Of a DNA stretch of 64,000 bases, positions 35,754 through 43,700 are shown one piece after another. Made by a program: the position numbers and the translations under genes. Below the pieces are notes generated by a model. The model saw nothing but the letters and a program-made list of their open reading frames with translations. It did not search any database and was not told the origin of the DNA. Origin of the DNA: Reclinomonas americana ATCC 50394. Its lineage: Eukaryota > Jakobida > Jakobea > Jakobida. Position 1 is the first letter of the stretch, and each line of letters begins with the position of its first letter. The stretch covers positions 1 through 64,000 of the forward strand of contig PS015010.1 in NCBI GenBank assembly GCA_048213135.1, written 5' to 3'.

Positions 35754-36932
35754 TTATACCAATGTGCCCGCGTTTTCTTTCCGGGTAGTAGTTGCTTTGG
35801 CGAAAGCCTGTTCGAGGTCGGCGATGAGGTCTTCAACTTCTTCCAGGCCTACACTTAAACGGATGAGGCTGTCGGCAACACCCGCGGCACGGCGTTTTTC
35901 AGCCGGGATGCTTTTGTGGGTCATGTTGGCCGGGTGGCAGAGCAGGCTTTTTACACCACCCAGGCTTTCGGCCAGTTTGAAATATTGTGTGGAAGTAACA
36001 ACTGATATGGCTGCTGCTTCGGTATTTTCCTTCAGGGTGAAGGACACCACACCGCCGAAACCTTTGCTTTGCTTCTTGGCAATATCGTGGTTCAGGTGCG
36101 TCGTCAAACCGGGGTAGTACACTTTATCCACCGCCGGATGTGTTTCCAGGAATTCAGCTACGGCCTGCGCATTGCGGCAGTGCTGCTGTACACGCAGGTG
36201 AAGTGTTTCAATACCGCGTATCACCAGGAAACTGTCGAACGGCGAAAGGATGGCGCCACTGGCGTTCTGGATGAATTTTATTTTTTCACCCAGTTCTTTT
36301 TCTTTCGTTACTACCAGGCCGGCAATCAGGTCGCTGTGCCCGCCCAGGTACTTGGTGGCGCTGTGCACTACAATATCAGCTCCCAGCGAAAGAGGTTGTT
36401 GTAAGGCGGGTGAAGCAAAAGTGTTATCCACGCAAAGCCAACAGGAATTGGCCTTGGCGATTTTGGCGATGGCTTCAATATCGCTCACTTTCAATGTTGG
36501 ATTGGTGGGCGTTTCCAGCCAGATAAGTTTGGTATTAGGGGTGATGGCATTGAATACATTTTCAGCATCGGTGGTATCCACGTAGTTGATCTTAATGCCG
36601 AATTTTTCATAGATGTGGGTGAAGAGACGGAAGGCACCGCCGTATATATCGTCAACGGCCAGTATCTCGTCGCCTGCTTTCAGGAGTTTTACCACCGCGT
36701 CGATAGCGGCAAGTCCGCTGCCGAAAGCTACACCTACGCTTCCTTTTTCAAGCTGGGCGATTATATTTTCGAGGGTGCCACGGGTAGGGTTGTTGCTGCG
36801 GGCATAATCATAGCCCTTGTTCACACCCGGTGCTTCCTGTATGTACGTGCTGGTCTGGTAAATGGGTACGCTGATGGAACCGGTTAACGGATCAGTTGGA
36901 ATGCTGTGGATCAGTTGTGTTGCGTTGCTCAT
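35754..36932 (-). CDS. Trans-sulfuration PLP enzyme (cystathionine gamma-synthase-like)
   Basis: 392 residues of the Cys/Met-metabolism PLP family. Substrate and cofactor motifs include YARSNNPTRGTLE, FGSGLAAIDAV, WLETPTNPTLKV, VDNTFASP, the PLP-Lys in HSATKYLGGHSD (near residue 200), and the C-terminal ESLGGVKSLLCHPA and LIRLSVGLE. It could be cystathionine gamma-synthase or gamma-lyase; the families are hard to tell apart by eye. Placement directly behind a SAM-I riboswitch and before homoserine dehydrogenase favours the biosynthetic role: joining an activated homoserine with cysteine (or sulfide) on the way to methionine. Confidence 0.85.
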   Translation of the reverse strand: MSNATQLIHSIPTDPLTGSISVPIYQTSTYIQEAPGVNKGYDYARSNNPTRGTLENIIAQLEKGSVGVAFGSGLAAIDAVVKLLKAGDEILAVDDIYGGAFRLFTHIYEKFGIKINYVDTTDAENVFNAITPNTKLIWLETPTNPTLKVSDIEAIAKIAKANSCWLCVDNTFASPALQQPLSLGADIVVHSATKYLGGHSDLIAGLVVTKEKELGEKIKFIQNASGAILSPFDSFLVIRGIETLHLRVQQHCRNAQAVAEFLETHPAVDKVYYPGLTTHLNHDIAKKQSKGFGGVVSFTLKENTEAAAISVVTSTQYFKLAESLGGVKSLLCHPANMTHKSIPAEKRRAAGVADSLIRLSVGLEEVEDLIADLEQAFAKATTTRKENAGTLV

Positions 36933-37045
36933 CTTGTTTGGTTTTTAATTGTGATGATGACTTGTTAAGACAGGTTCTGTTCATCAGCTTCGCAAGAGAG
37001 CAGTAGGATTACCGGGAGAGCTTTCTGTGACGTACTGTACGTGCA

Positions 37046-37083
37046 ACAAAAAAGCTCACCCGATAAATCAGATGAGCTTTTTA
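37046..37083 (-). terminator. Expression-platform terminator of the SAM riboswitch
   Basis: Minus-strand AAAAAGCTCATC pairs with GGGTGAGCTTTTTT across an AT-rich loop. It lies 38 bases after the aptamer and about 110 bases before the start at 36932. In the SAM-bound state it should stop transcription before the methionine genes. Confidence 0.8.
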
Positions 37084-37120
37084 AATTATTTTAAGTAATT
37101 GTAGTAAAGCGTTGATCTGA

Positions 37121-37228
37121 CTTATCTGCCCCGATATGTATCGGGATGGAATTAGCACCTTTTTCAGTTCGCACTGAAGTGGTTGCTAAGGCTTCAACGG
37201 GCCATTACCCTCTGCCTTTCTTGATAAG
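37121..37228 (-). ncRNA. SAM-I (S-box) riboswitch
   Basis: Read on the minus strand, the segment starts CTTATCAAGAAAGGCAGAGG and ends GCAGATAAG, giving the P1 helix (CTTATC with GATAAG). Inside are hallmark SAM-I elements in order: GGCCCGTTGAAGCC, TAGCAACCAC, a CTTCAGTGCGAACTGAA P3 hairpin, AAGGTGCTAATTCC and a CCCGATAcatATCGGGG P4-type hairpin. S-adenosylmethionine binding stabilises the aptamer and leaves the downstream terminator free to form. Target: the trans-sulfuration enzyme and homoserine dehydrogenase genes. Confidence 0.95.
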
Positions 37229-37249
37229 TGATGTTGTAAAGAACTGGTG

Positions 37250-37282
37250 CAAAGATATTGGCAGGATGTTCAGAATTCCAAA
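37250..37282 (-). promoter_or_regulatory. Promoter of the SAM-riboswitch operon
   Basis: Minus-strand TTTG (37282-37279), 21 bases, then TATCTTTG (37257-37250), an exact TAnnTTTG -7 box. Transcription would begin near 37243, about 15 bases before the riboswitch P1 helix. Confidence 0.7.
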
Positions 37283-37360
37283 TATTTTTTTGTAAAAATT
37301 TTGTCAATACAGGCGAAACTCTTGCTGGTGTTGAGTTCTGCGAGGTTTATTTTTTAGAAG

Positions 37361-37406
37361 GCGACGGATGCGGGATGTGGGATACGAGATGCAGGATACG
37401 GGATAC
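37361..37406. repeat. Degenerate GGGATRC-type tandem repeat
   Basis: An intergenic run of short imperfect units (GGATGCGGGATGTGGGATAC, AGATGCAGGATACGGGATAC). A related run in the opposite orientation lies at 38073-38102 on the other side of the 182-residue gene. This resembles dispersed low-complexity intergenic repeats seen in Bacteroidota genomes. The rest of the 37283-37484 interval shows nothing else. Confidence 0.55.
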
Positions 37407-37484
37407 AGATTTTGCCGGCTATAAACCCAACCGGCACAGCTTGCCCCTTAGAAGGCAGGATCACCAAATTTTCAAATCGGTTCA

Positions 37485-38033
37485 TTATCTCAGATTTTTC
37501 TCCATCCATTCCTGCTGGGAGCTTGCCGATTGCTCCAGTTGCACTTCTCCGGCAATCTTTTTCTGAGCGTTGATGATGGACTGGCTGATGAGTTTGTGCT
37601 GCAGTGGTTCATCTTCTTTCATGCCCAGTTTCTGCATCATACCAATGATCCTGTCGCTGCCAAAACGTTCGAAGAAAGGCTCGTCCAGCCCGCAATACAC
37701 CTTTACCTCATCCTGGCGCCAGTTTTGTACCAGCGCTTTTTCTTTTTCATGCAGGGGATAAGGTTCGGCTATGACCAATTGGCTTTCCCCGGTCATACCA
37801 CTGTGAAAACTCCGGGCTTCATGTATACGTAAAGTATCAAGCCCCAACCCGGAAAAAGCACTTTTCAATTTTGCAGCCGTATCGGGGAACCAGGCGATGA
37901 AATGCACCGAAGGGTCGGTTGTTGCAAGGTTGGCGCATGCCCGGAATTTGGCGGCTGTACTCATGTATGTGATATAGGAAAAAACAGGCCCCTCCGGGGT
38001 TTTGTCCTTTTTGCCAAAGAGATTGCCGAACAT
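37485..38033 (-). CDS. Conserved hypothetical cytoplasmic protein (182 aa)
   Basis: Start chosen at 38033 (MFGNLFGKKDKTPEG), a start style common in small Bacteroidota proteins; the frame extends 11 codons upstream. 182 residues, soluble alpha/beta: VFSYITYMSTAAKFRACANL, then VHFIAWFPDTAAKLKSAFSG, QLVIAEPYPLHEKE, VKVYCGLDEPFFERFGSDRI, and a Gln-rich C-terminal helix ending QQEWMEKNLR. The layout (strand-helix-strand with a long terminal helix) resembles nothing I can name. It is flanked on both sides by inverted degenerate repeats. Confidence 0.65.
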   Translation of the reverse strand: MFGNLFGKKDKTPEGPVFSYITYMSTAAKFRACANLATTDPSVHFIAWFPDTAAKLKSAFSGLGLDTLRIHEARSFHSGMTGESQLVIAEPYPLHEKEKALVQNWRQDEVKVYCGLDEPFFERFGSDRIIGMMQKLGMKEDEPLQHKLISQSIINAQKKIAGEVQLEQSASSQQEWMEKNLR

Positions 38034-38072
38034 AAGCGGGATTTTGGTAAAGCCTGAAATTACCAATTCTAT

Positions 38073-38102
38073 CCCACATCCGGAAACCGGAATCCGGCAT
38101 CC
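38073..38102. repeat. Degenerate repeat, inverted relative to 37361-37406
   Basis: Reads CCCACATCCGGAAACCGGAA followed by TCCGGCATCC. Its reverse complement shares GGATGC and GGATGTGGGAT with the run at 37361-37406. Confidence 0.45.
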
Positions 38103-38147
38103 ATTTCTTTCTTAAAACTAACATTCTTAGCAATTGTCATTTCTTTG

Positions 38148-38155
38148 TATCTTTA
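38148..38155 (+). promoter_or_regulatory. Possible -7 box of uvrA
   Basis: TATCTTTA, one base from TAnnTTTG, 17 bases before the chosen uvrA start at 38173. No clear TTTG is seen about 19 bases upstream, so the assignment is weak. Confidence 0.3.
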
Positions 38156-38172
38156 CGCTAAGTAAGTACCAC

Positions 38173-41055
38173 ATGGCGAAAGTAAAAAAAGCACCGGCAG
38201 CAGAACCGGTGAACCACGATTTTATAGAAGTTTCAGGAGCAAGGGAGCATAATCTCAAAGACATCGACATTAAAGTCCCCAAGAATAAACTGGTTGTGTT
38301 TACAGGCGTAAGCGGCAGCGGTAAATCCTCGCTGGCATTCGATACCATTTACAATGAGGGACAAAGGCGGTACATGGAAAGTTTCAGCGCCTATGCCCGC
38401 CAGTTTGTGGGTGATATGGAACGCCCCGACGTGGATAAGATCACCGGCCTGTCGCCCGTCATTTCAATTGAACAAAAAACGACCAACAAAAACCCCCGCA
38501 GTACGGTAGGTACGGTTACGGAGATATACGATTTTCTCCGCCTGCTCTATGCCAGGGTGGGAGAGGCGTACAGCTACAACACCGGGAAGAAAATGGTGAA
38601 GTTCAGCGAAGAAGAAATCGTGTCGGATATCTATAAAAAATTTGGTGATAAAAAAATCAGCCTGCTGGCGCCACTCGTAAGAGGACGTAAAGGCCATTAC
38701 CGGGAATTGTTTGAGGACATTCGTAAAAAAGGATTTCTTAAAGTGCGGGTCGACGGTGAAGTGAAAGACCTGGTACCTAAAATGCAGGTGGACCGTTATA
38801 AAATACACGACATTGAAGTGGTGATAGATCGCCTGGCGGCAACGGATGATATGCGGGTGCGGCTGAGCCAGAGTGTGCAGCGGACCCTGCAACTGGGCAA
38901 AGACCTCATGTTCCTGCTCATTAATGATGATGATAAAGTAGTGCAGTACAGCAAACAGCTGATGTGTATCGATACCGGCATCAGTTACGAGGAGCCCTCG
39001 CCCAACGCGTTTTCCTTCAACAGTCCGTACGGTGCCTGCCCGGTGTGCAAAGGCCTCGGTGATGTATACCAGGTGAGCATGGATATGATCATTCCCGATC
39101 CTTCCAAAACCATTAACGACGGCGGTATTGCCCCGCTGGGCGAAGAAAGGGAAGCTTCCATTTTTAAACAGGTACAGCAACTGGCACGCCGGCATAAATT
39201 CAGTCTTGATAAACCGGTAGGCGAGTTGCCGCAAAAAGCGATGAACCTGTTGCTGTACGGAAAAGAAACGGTGGAAGAAAATGAAGGCGGGCTTGACGTG
39301 GAAATGGATACGGGCGAAGCCGTTGGTGATTTTTACGCATCGGAATACGAAGGTGTGATCAATATGCTGCGCCGCTGGTTTGGCGCTACCAATACCACCG
39401 AAGCTTTACGCGACTGGGTGGAGAAATACATGGAACTGACGCAATGCAACAGTTGCCATGGCGCAAGACTGAAAAAAGAAAGTCTCTGGTTTAAAATAGA
39501 TAAAAGGAATATCGCCGAGCTGGGTAATCTTAACCTCGACAATTTAGCCGCCTGGTTCGATGGCATTGAATTAAGGCTGAGTGATAAACAGAATGCCATC
39601 GCGAAGGATGTATTAAAAGAGATCAGGGAAAGATTGCAGTTCCTCCTTGATGTGGGGCTTACCTATCTCTCGCTTAACCGCCCCACTAAAACCCTCAGTG
39701 GCGGCGAATCGCAGCGGATAAGGCTGGCTACACAGATAGGATCACAGCTGCAGGGGATCACGTATGTGCTGGATGAACCCAGTATTGGTCTTCACCAGCG
39801 CGACAACCAGCGGCTTATTACCGCGTTGCAGAATCTTCGCGACATCGGTAACAGTGTACTGGTGGTGGAACATGATAAAGATATTATGATGGCTGCCGAT
39901 CACCTGGTGGACATCGGCCCCAAAGCAGGCAAACACGGCGGCAGTATTGTGGCGGCAGGTACACCCAAAGAAGTGCTGGCATCCGGCTCAGAAACAGCCT
40001 TGTACCTGAGTGGTAAGAAAAATATTGAAGTGCCTGCACAAAGAAGAAAAGGCAATGGTAAGAACATTGAACTGAAAGGTGTGAAGGGTAATAACCTGAA
40101 AGATGTATCGGTAAAATTCCCGCTGGGTAAACTGATACTGGTGACGGGGGTAAGCGGCAGTGGTAAATCCACACTCATCAACGAAACGTTATATCCCCTG
40201 CTGAGCAGGCATTGCTATGGTTCCAGGGTAAACCCGATGGAACATAAAAGTATTAAAGGACTGGAAGAGATCGATAAAGTGATCGAGATCGATCAAAGTC
40301 CTATCGGCCGCACACCGCGGAGTAACCCGGCTACTTATTGCGGATTTTTTACTGATATCCGCACCTTATTCGCGTCAGTACCCGAAGCGAAGATCAGGGG
40401 CTATACAGCAGGACGTTTTTCTTTTAATGTAAAGAGCGGTCGTTGTGAAGTATGTGAAGGCGGTGGTATGCGGGTGATTGAAATGAACTTCCTGCCGGAT
40501 GTACATGTGCATTGTGAAAAATGCAACGGCAAACGTTATAACCGGGAAACACTGGAGATCCGTTATAAAGGAAAGTCCATCAGCGATGTGCTGGATATGA
40601 CTGTGGATGAAGCGGTGGAATTCTTCCAGCCTGTTCCTTATATCTACAGGAAGATCAAAGTGCTGCAGGAAGTGGGACTCGGCTACATTACCCTGGGGCA
40701 AAGCGCTGTAACGCTCAGTGGCGGCGAGGCGCAGCGGGTGAAGCTGTCGACCGAACTCGGTAAAAAAGATACCGGAAAAACTTTTTACATACTGGATGAG
40801 CCTACAACCGGTCTTCATTTCCAGGATATCCGTCATTTACTGGATGTGCTGGAAAAGCTGGTCGACCGCGGCAATACCGTACTGGTTATTGAGCACAATA
40901 TGGATGTGATTAAAATGGCCGATCATATCATTGACATCGGCCCCGAAGGCGGCGATGGTGGTGGAAAAGTTTTATTTGAAGGAGTCCCCGAACAACTGGT
41001 TAAAGTAAAGGAAAGCTTTACCGGGAAATTCCTGCAACCTGAGCTGAAACCCTGA
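38173..41055 (+). CDS. uvrA: Excinuclease ABC subunit A
   Basis: Start at 38173 (MAKVKKAP); a TTG-initiated frame from 38134 adds 13 residues and is not family-like. 960 residues. It has two ABC modules: Walker A GVSGSGKSSL and GVSGSGKSTL, signatures LSGGESQRIRLA and LSGGEAQRVKLS, and Walker B VLDEPSIGLHQRD and ILDEPTTGLHFQD. Zinc-site cysteines are visible in CPVCKGLG, CNSCHGARL, CEVCEGGGMR and CEKCNGKRY. It finds bulky DNA lesions and loads UvrB in nucleotide excision repair in the cytoplasm. Length and motifs are normal. No damage-inducible operator could be recognised. Confidence 0.97.
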   Translation: MAKVKKAPAAEPVNHDFIEVSGAREHNLKDIDIKVPKNKLVVFTGVSGSGKSSLAFDTIYNEGQRRYMESFSAYARQFVGDMERPDVDKITGLSPVISIEQKTTNKNPRSTVGTVTEIYDFLRLLYARVGEAYSYNTGKKMVKFSEEEIVSDIYKKFGDKKISLLAPLVRGRKGHYRELFEDIRKKGFLKVRVDGEVKDLVPKMQVDRYKIHDIEVVIDRLAATDDMRVRLSQSVQRTLQLGKDLMFLLINDDDKVVQYSKQLMCIDTGISYEEPSPNAFSFNSPYGACPVCKGLGDVYQVSMDMIIPDPSKTINDGGIAPLGEEREASIFKQVQQLARRHKFSLDKPVGELPQKAMNLLLYGKETVEENEGGLDVEMDTGEAVGDFYASEYEGVINMLRRWFGATNTTEALRDWVEKYMELTQCNSCHGARLKKESLWFKIDKRNIAELGNLNLDNLAAWFDGIELRLSDKQNAIAKDVLKEIRERLQFLLDVGLTYLSLNRPTKTLSGGESQRIRLATQIGSQLQGITYVLDEPSIGLHQRDNQRLITALQNLRDIGNSVLVVEHDKDIMMAADHLVDIGPKAGKHGGSIVAAGTPKEVLASGSETALYLSGKKNIEVPAQRRKGNGKNIELKGVKGNNLKDVSVKFPLGKLILVTGVSGSGKSTLINETLYPLLSRHCYGSRVNPMEHKSIKGLEEIDKVIEIDQSPIGRTPRSNPATYCGFFTDIRTLFASVPEAKIRGYTAGRFSFNVKSGRCEVCEGGGMRVIEMNFLPDVHVHCEKCNGKRYNRETLEIRYKGKSISDVLDMTVDEAVEFFQPVPYIYRKIKVLQEVGLGYITLGQSAVTLSGGEAQRVKLSTELGKKDTGKTFYILDEPTTGLHFQDIRHLLDVLEKLVDRGNTVLVIEHNMDVIKMADHIIDIGPEGGDGGGKVLFEGVPEQLVKVKESFTGKFLQPELKP

Positions 41056-41057
41056 GC

Positions 41058-41090
41058 CATTGCCCCGAACGAAGCGAGGGGTCTCTTACA
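41058..41090. repeat. Partial CCCGAxCGAAGxGAGGG repeat after uvrA
   Basis: CATTGCCCCGAACGAAGCG followed by AGGGGTCTC. CCCC (41063-41066) and GGGG (41078-41081) can pair. It is a half-copy of the dispersed element seen complete at 41734-41793 and might also act as a weak terminator for uvrA. Confidence 0.45.
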
Positions 41091-41103
41091 AAAGCCTGAC
41101 CGA

Positions 41104-41649
41104 TCAATGGCGGATAAAGAATTTATAACTGCCATTGATCTCTCCGGTACCATATTTATCCCATACCCGGAATTTAACATTGTAATGGTCGATGTCTCCT
41201 GTTTCTTTCGTGATCATAGCGCTCAGGCTGATGATCTTTGCATCCGCCGGGTCAATACCATCACTATAAGAAGCAAAAAGATCTTCCGCATTAACGATCT
41301 CCTGGCCTGTTGAGGTGGAGATCTGTTCAGAAGCGCCTATCGATACTTTATTGTCTTTCATCACCCAGCCGTCGCCAATTACGAGCAGCAACTTTATTTT
41401 TTGCCCGAGATCGGCCGTATTGTCAAGCGCTACCTTTTTGCCGCTTTCCGCGTAAATAAGATAGGCTTCCTTCACCTGCACCCTGGAAGAGGTAAGCTGG
41501 ATATTGTTGCTTATGGTGGTACCCTGCTCAGGGAGGGAGGTTGCGCTGCTGTTGTTCTTTTTAGTATTACCTACGCTGCATTGAAACTCACAGGAAATAA
41601 GGCATATGCTCATGCCCAGGAAAAAAAGGACGCGGTTGAAGGACGACAT
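41104..41649 (-). CDS. Putative lipoprotein (181 aa), function unknown
   Basis: 181 residues. Residues 1-20 form a lipoprotein signal with lipobox LISC, so the mature protein starts at a Cys and is anchored in the inner or outer membrane. A Ser/Asn/Thr-rich linker follows (residues 25-50), then a beta-rich domain of about 130 residues (VQVKEAYLIYAESGKKVAL, KIKLLLVIGDGW, ITKETGDIDHYNVKFRVWD, GSYKFFIRH) with an Ig-like or C2-like strand pattern. I cannot name the family. It is convergent with uvrA (48 nt between stops) and single. Confidence 0.7.
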   Translation of the reverse strand: MSSFNRVLFFLGMSICLISCEFQCSVGNTKKNNSSATSLPEQGTTISNNIQLTSSRVQVKEAYLIYAESGKKVALDNTADLGQKIKLLLVIGDGWVMKDNKVSIGASEQISTSTGQEIVNAEDLFASYSDGIDPADAKIISLSAMITKETGDIDHYNVKFRVWDKYGTGEINGSYKFFIRH

Positions 41650-41733
41650 AAACAGTTGTTTACTGTAAAGAACCGCAAAAAAATCCGGATATCAAAGAGG
41701 ATTAGGGAAGGCCGTACACCAGTTTCATTATTG

Positions 41734-41793
41734 GTCATCCCGACGAAGGAGGGATCTCCTTTGGCGATAGATACCTCGTTACCTCGGTATGAC
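41734..41793. repeat. 60-bp imperfect inverted repeat (dispersed GTCATCCCGA element)
   Basis: Begins GTCATCCCGACGAAGGAGG and ends in CCTCGTTACCTCGGTATGAC, so the two ends are imperfect inverted copies (GTCATCCCGA against GTCATACCGA). Similar palindromic 'GTCATCCCGAGCGAAG' elements are spread through many bacterial genomes as REP- or MITE-like repeats. It sits in the 460-bp gap between the lipoprotein and outer-membrane protein genes. Confidence 0.6.
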
Positions 41794-41802
41794 ATAAAAT
41801 AA

Positions 41803-41832
41803 AAAAATCCATGCTCGTACCCATGGATTTTT
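41803..41832 (-). terminator. Terminator at the 3' end of the candidate structured RNA
   Basis: AAAAATCCATG and CATGGATTTTT (41803-41813 with 41822-41832) form a perfect 11-bp stem with an 8-base loop. On the minus strand a seven-T tract follows. It is about 280 bases from the nearest minus-strand stop (42110), so it more likely ends the RNA at 41833-41985. Confidence 0.65.
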
Positions 41833-41985
41833 AAGTTATGGTCTCTTGGAAAGAGAAAGGATAGTAACGAAATCGAAAAATGTGGTTTCAGGGGTAGACA
41901 TGAATATTAAAATATTCACAGAATCCTTGGGGGCTGACTTCAGTTATATCACTTTCTCTCTTTTTCTTGATTAAGAGACAAGCAT
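41833..41985 (-). ncRNA. Candidate structured small RNA (6S-like rod)
   Basis: In a gene-free stretch the minus strand folds into a long rod. GTCTCTT pairs with AAGAGAC (41979-41973 with 41847-41841). AGAGAAAG pairs with CTTTCTCT (41959-41952 with 41859-41852). A wide interior region follows, with a terminal hairpin GAATATT/AATATTC (41917-41911 with 41908-41902). A strong terminator follows at once. The size, closed ends and open middle recall 6S RNA, which binds RNA polymerase holoenzyme, but sequence identity with known 6S RNAs was not checked. No ORF explains this pairing. Confidence 0.45.
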
Positions 41986-42109
41986 CTTTGTACCTATTTG
42001 ATAAAATGCAATACAAGCAGGAGGCATGTAGTAAACAAGACTGCCACTTTGTATTTGCCTGGCGTGATTTGTAAATTACTGTTCATGTTATATTGGATTT
42101 GGTTGAGCT

Positions 42110-43105
42110 TTAATAGAACGATGGACAACGTGTCTGGCGGGCGGCCCTGCGGGCGAAACTGTTCTCATATATCGGGCCCAGGCGGAAACCTGCTTTCAGC
42201 ACGATAGAGAAATAAGTGTCGCCGTCTTTGTTGTCACCACGCTGGTTACCTTCGGGAAACCTGCCCATACCCGGGAAAATGATGGGGATATTCTTATCGG
42301 ATATCCTGTATGCGATAGTAGCCTGGTCTGCAGGAAGGTATTTGGAAAAATTAACCGGGTCAATATATTTCTTACTCACATCATCAATATAATCGGTAAA
42401 TGTTTTGCGGTACAGCAACTCCATACTGATGTTGATCCTTTCAGAAGCGTAGTATTTAATACCACCACCAAACGGAATGTTCATCTGTGTCAGTTTGTAT
42501 GGCTTGCTGTAAGGATATTCCGGCATGCCCTGTCCTTCGGTGCGGAGCGGTTGCAGGTAGTACCATGATTTATTTCCACCGGCGTCGGTAAGTGAGCCCT
42601 GCGGGTTAAAATGGAAAACACCAACACCGCCCATTACATAGGGTCTTAAACGGGGTTCATATTCACCATTGGCAAACAGCATGGTTGGAAATAACTCAAG
42701 AGCGAGGTAGCCTTCCCATACATTGGTTTTAAAATCGAGGTTGCGTTGTTTGCGGTAGAGTTCGTTGATACCGGTAGAAGTAATGATGGCATCATCGCCT
42801 TCCAGGTAAGTGAGGTTAGCGGCCAGCCTGATGCCCGCCCATTTGGTAGGGTAGGCCGTTACGAAAACACCTTTCATCAGTTTGGTGAATTCCATATTAA
42901 GATCCTTCAGCGTATTGGTGCCTTTGCCGGAATTACCGCCAAGATCGCCAAGAAAGAAACTGGGACCGAAATTCAAACCCACTTCCCACTTGATTTTACC
43001 ATTGCCAAAAAGGAAAGCCTGCGAATACGATGAACAGGAGAGGGAAAAGCAGAGGATAAGCAGTAAGGCGCTTTTACCCATGAACCGGTGTAAACTTGGT
43101 TTCAT
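42110..43105 (-). CDS. DUF6089-type outer-membrane beta-barrel protein
   Basis: 331 residues with a signal peptide (residues about 9-29, ALLLILCFSLSCSSYSQA). The mature chain starts WEVGLNFGPSFFLGDLGGNSG, the usual opening of DUF6089 barrels in Bacteroidota, and continues with aromatic amphipathic strands (GIRLAANLTYLEGDD, WEGYLALELFPTML, LRPYVMGGVGVFHFNPQG, INISMELLYRKTFTDYIDDVS, DTYFSIVLKAGFRLGP). Predicted to sit in the outer membrane; no transported substrate is known for the family. The Cys in the signal region might suggest a lipobox, but the QAF cleavage and barrel fold make a normal signal more likely. Confidence 0.8.
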   Translation of the reverse strand: MKPSLHRFMGKSALLLILCFSLSCSSYSQAFLFGNGKIKWEVGLNFGPSFFLGDLGGNSGKGTNTLKDLNMEFTKLMKGVFVTAYPTKWAGIRLAANLTYLEGDDAIITSTGINELYRKQRNLDFKTNVWEGYLALELFPTMLFANGEYEPRLRPYVMGGVGVFHFNPQGSLTDAGGNKSWYYLQPLRTEGQGMPEYPYSKPYKLTQMNIPFGGGIKYYASERINISMELLYRKTFTDYIDDVSKKYIDPVNFSKYLPADQATIAYRISDKNIPIIFPGMGRFPEGNQRGDNKDGDTYFSIVLKAGFRLGPIYENSFARRAARQTRCPSFY

Positions 43106-43236
43106 CAGAAATCAGATTTAGTCTTTCTACAGAAATTGGATATGGTATATTGAAAACACCGGAAATGCCCGGGATTTCCATTTCTACTTCACTAGAACGG
43201 GTATTGTGCGCCGAATATTGCCCGAAATGTTAAAAT

Positions 43237-43686
43237 TTATTTGGAAAGGAGCATTTCTATATGCGGGATGCCGTCGTCGAGGTAGGGTTCACCGGTAGAA
43301 ATAAAGCCCAGCGAGCTATAAAACCGCTCCAGGTACTGCTGGGCGCCGATACGGACGGGGACCTGCCCGAAGAGGGCTTCACAATGGCGCAGGCTCTGTT
43401 CCATCAGTTCCCTGCCAATGCCCGAACCCCTGGCTTCAGGGGCGGTAACCACGCGACCAATGCTGGCTTCTTCGTAAGAAATACCCGGAGGAATGATACG
43501 GGTATATGCCACCAGCCGGTCTTCATCAAAAGCCATCAGGTGCCAGCTGGCCTGGTCCTTTCCATCGGTATCCAGGTAAGGGCAGTTCTGCTCCACCACA
43601 AAAACAATATTCCGCAGCCGGAGCAAAGCATATAACTCTTCTGTAGTAAGCTGGGGGAATGATTTCAGTATCCAGTTGATGGCCAT
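43237..43686 (-). CDS. GNAT N-acetyltransferase (ElaA-like)
   Basis: 149 residues, cytoplasmic. ElaA-type features: WILKSFPQLTTEELYALLRLRN and VFVVEQNCPYLDTDGKD at the N-terminus, then the acetyl-CoA binding loop VVTAPEARGSGIGRELM and the C-terminal YLERFYSSLGF. Likely transfers acetyl from acetyl-CoA to an unknown amine. It lies 14 nt downstream of the truncated haemoglobin gene's stop on the same strand, so the pair probably shares a transcript, together with rarA further upstream. Confidence 0.88.
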   Translation of the reverse strand: MAINWILKSFPQLTTEELYALLRLRNIVFVVEQNCPYLDTDGKDQASWHLMAFDEDRLVAYTRIIPPGISYEEASIGRVVTAPEARGSGIGRELMEQSLRHCEALFGQVPVRIGAQQYLERFYSSLGFISTGEPYLDDGIPHIEMLLSK

Positions 43687-43700
43687 GATGCGAAATTAGA

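Noticed and set aside
37121-37228. Considered whether the SAM riboswitch might control a plus-strand gene
   Set aside because: All aptamer core motifs, the promoter and the terminator are oriented on the minus strand toward 36932.
38134-38172. Longer uvrA start at TTG 38134
   Set aside because: The 13 extra residues are not UvrA-like and overlap the possible promoter; MAKVKK at 38173 fits better.
43150-43190. GGAAAT/ATTTCC hairpin upstream of the GNAT/DUF6089 junction considered as a terminator
   Set aside because: No T-tract follows on either strand in the needed position.
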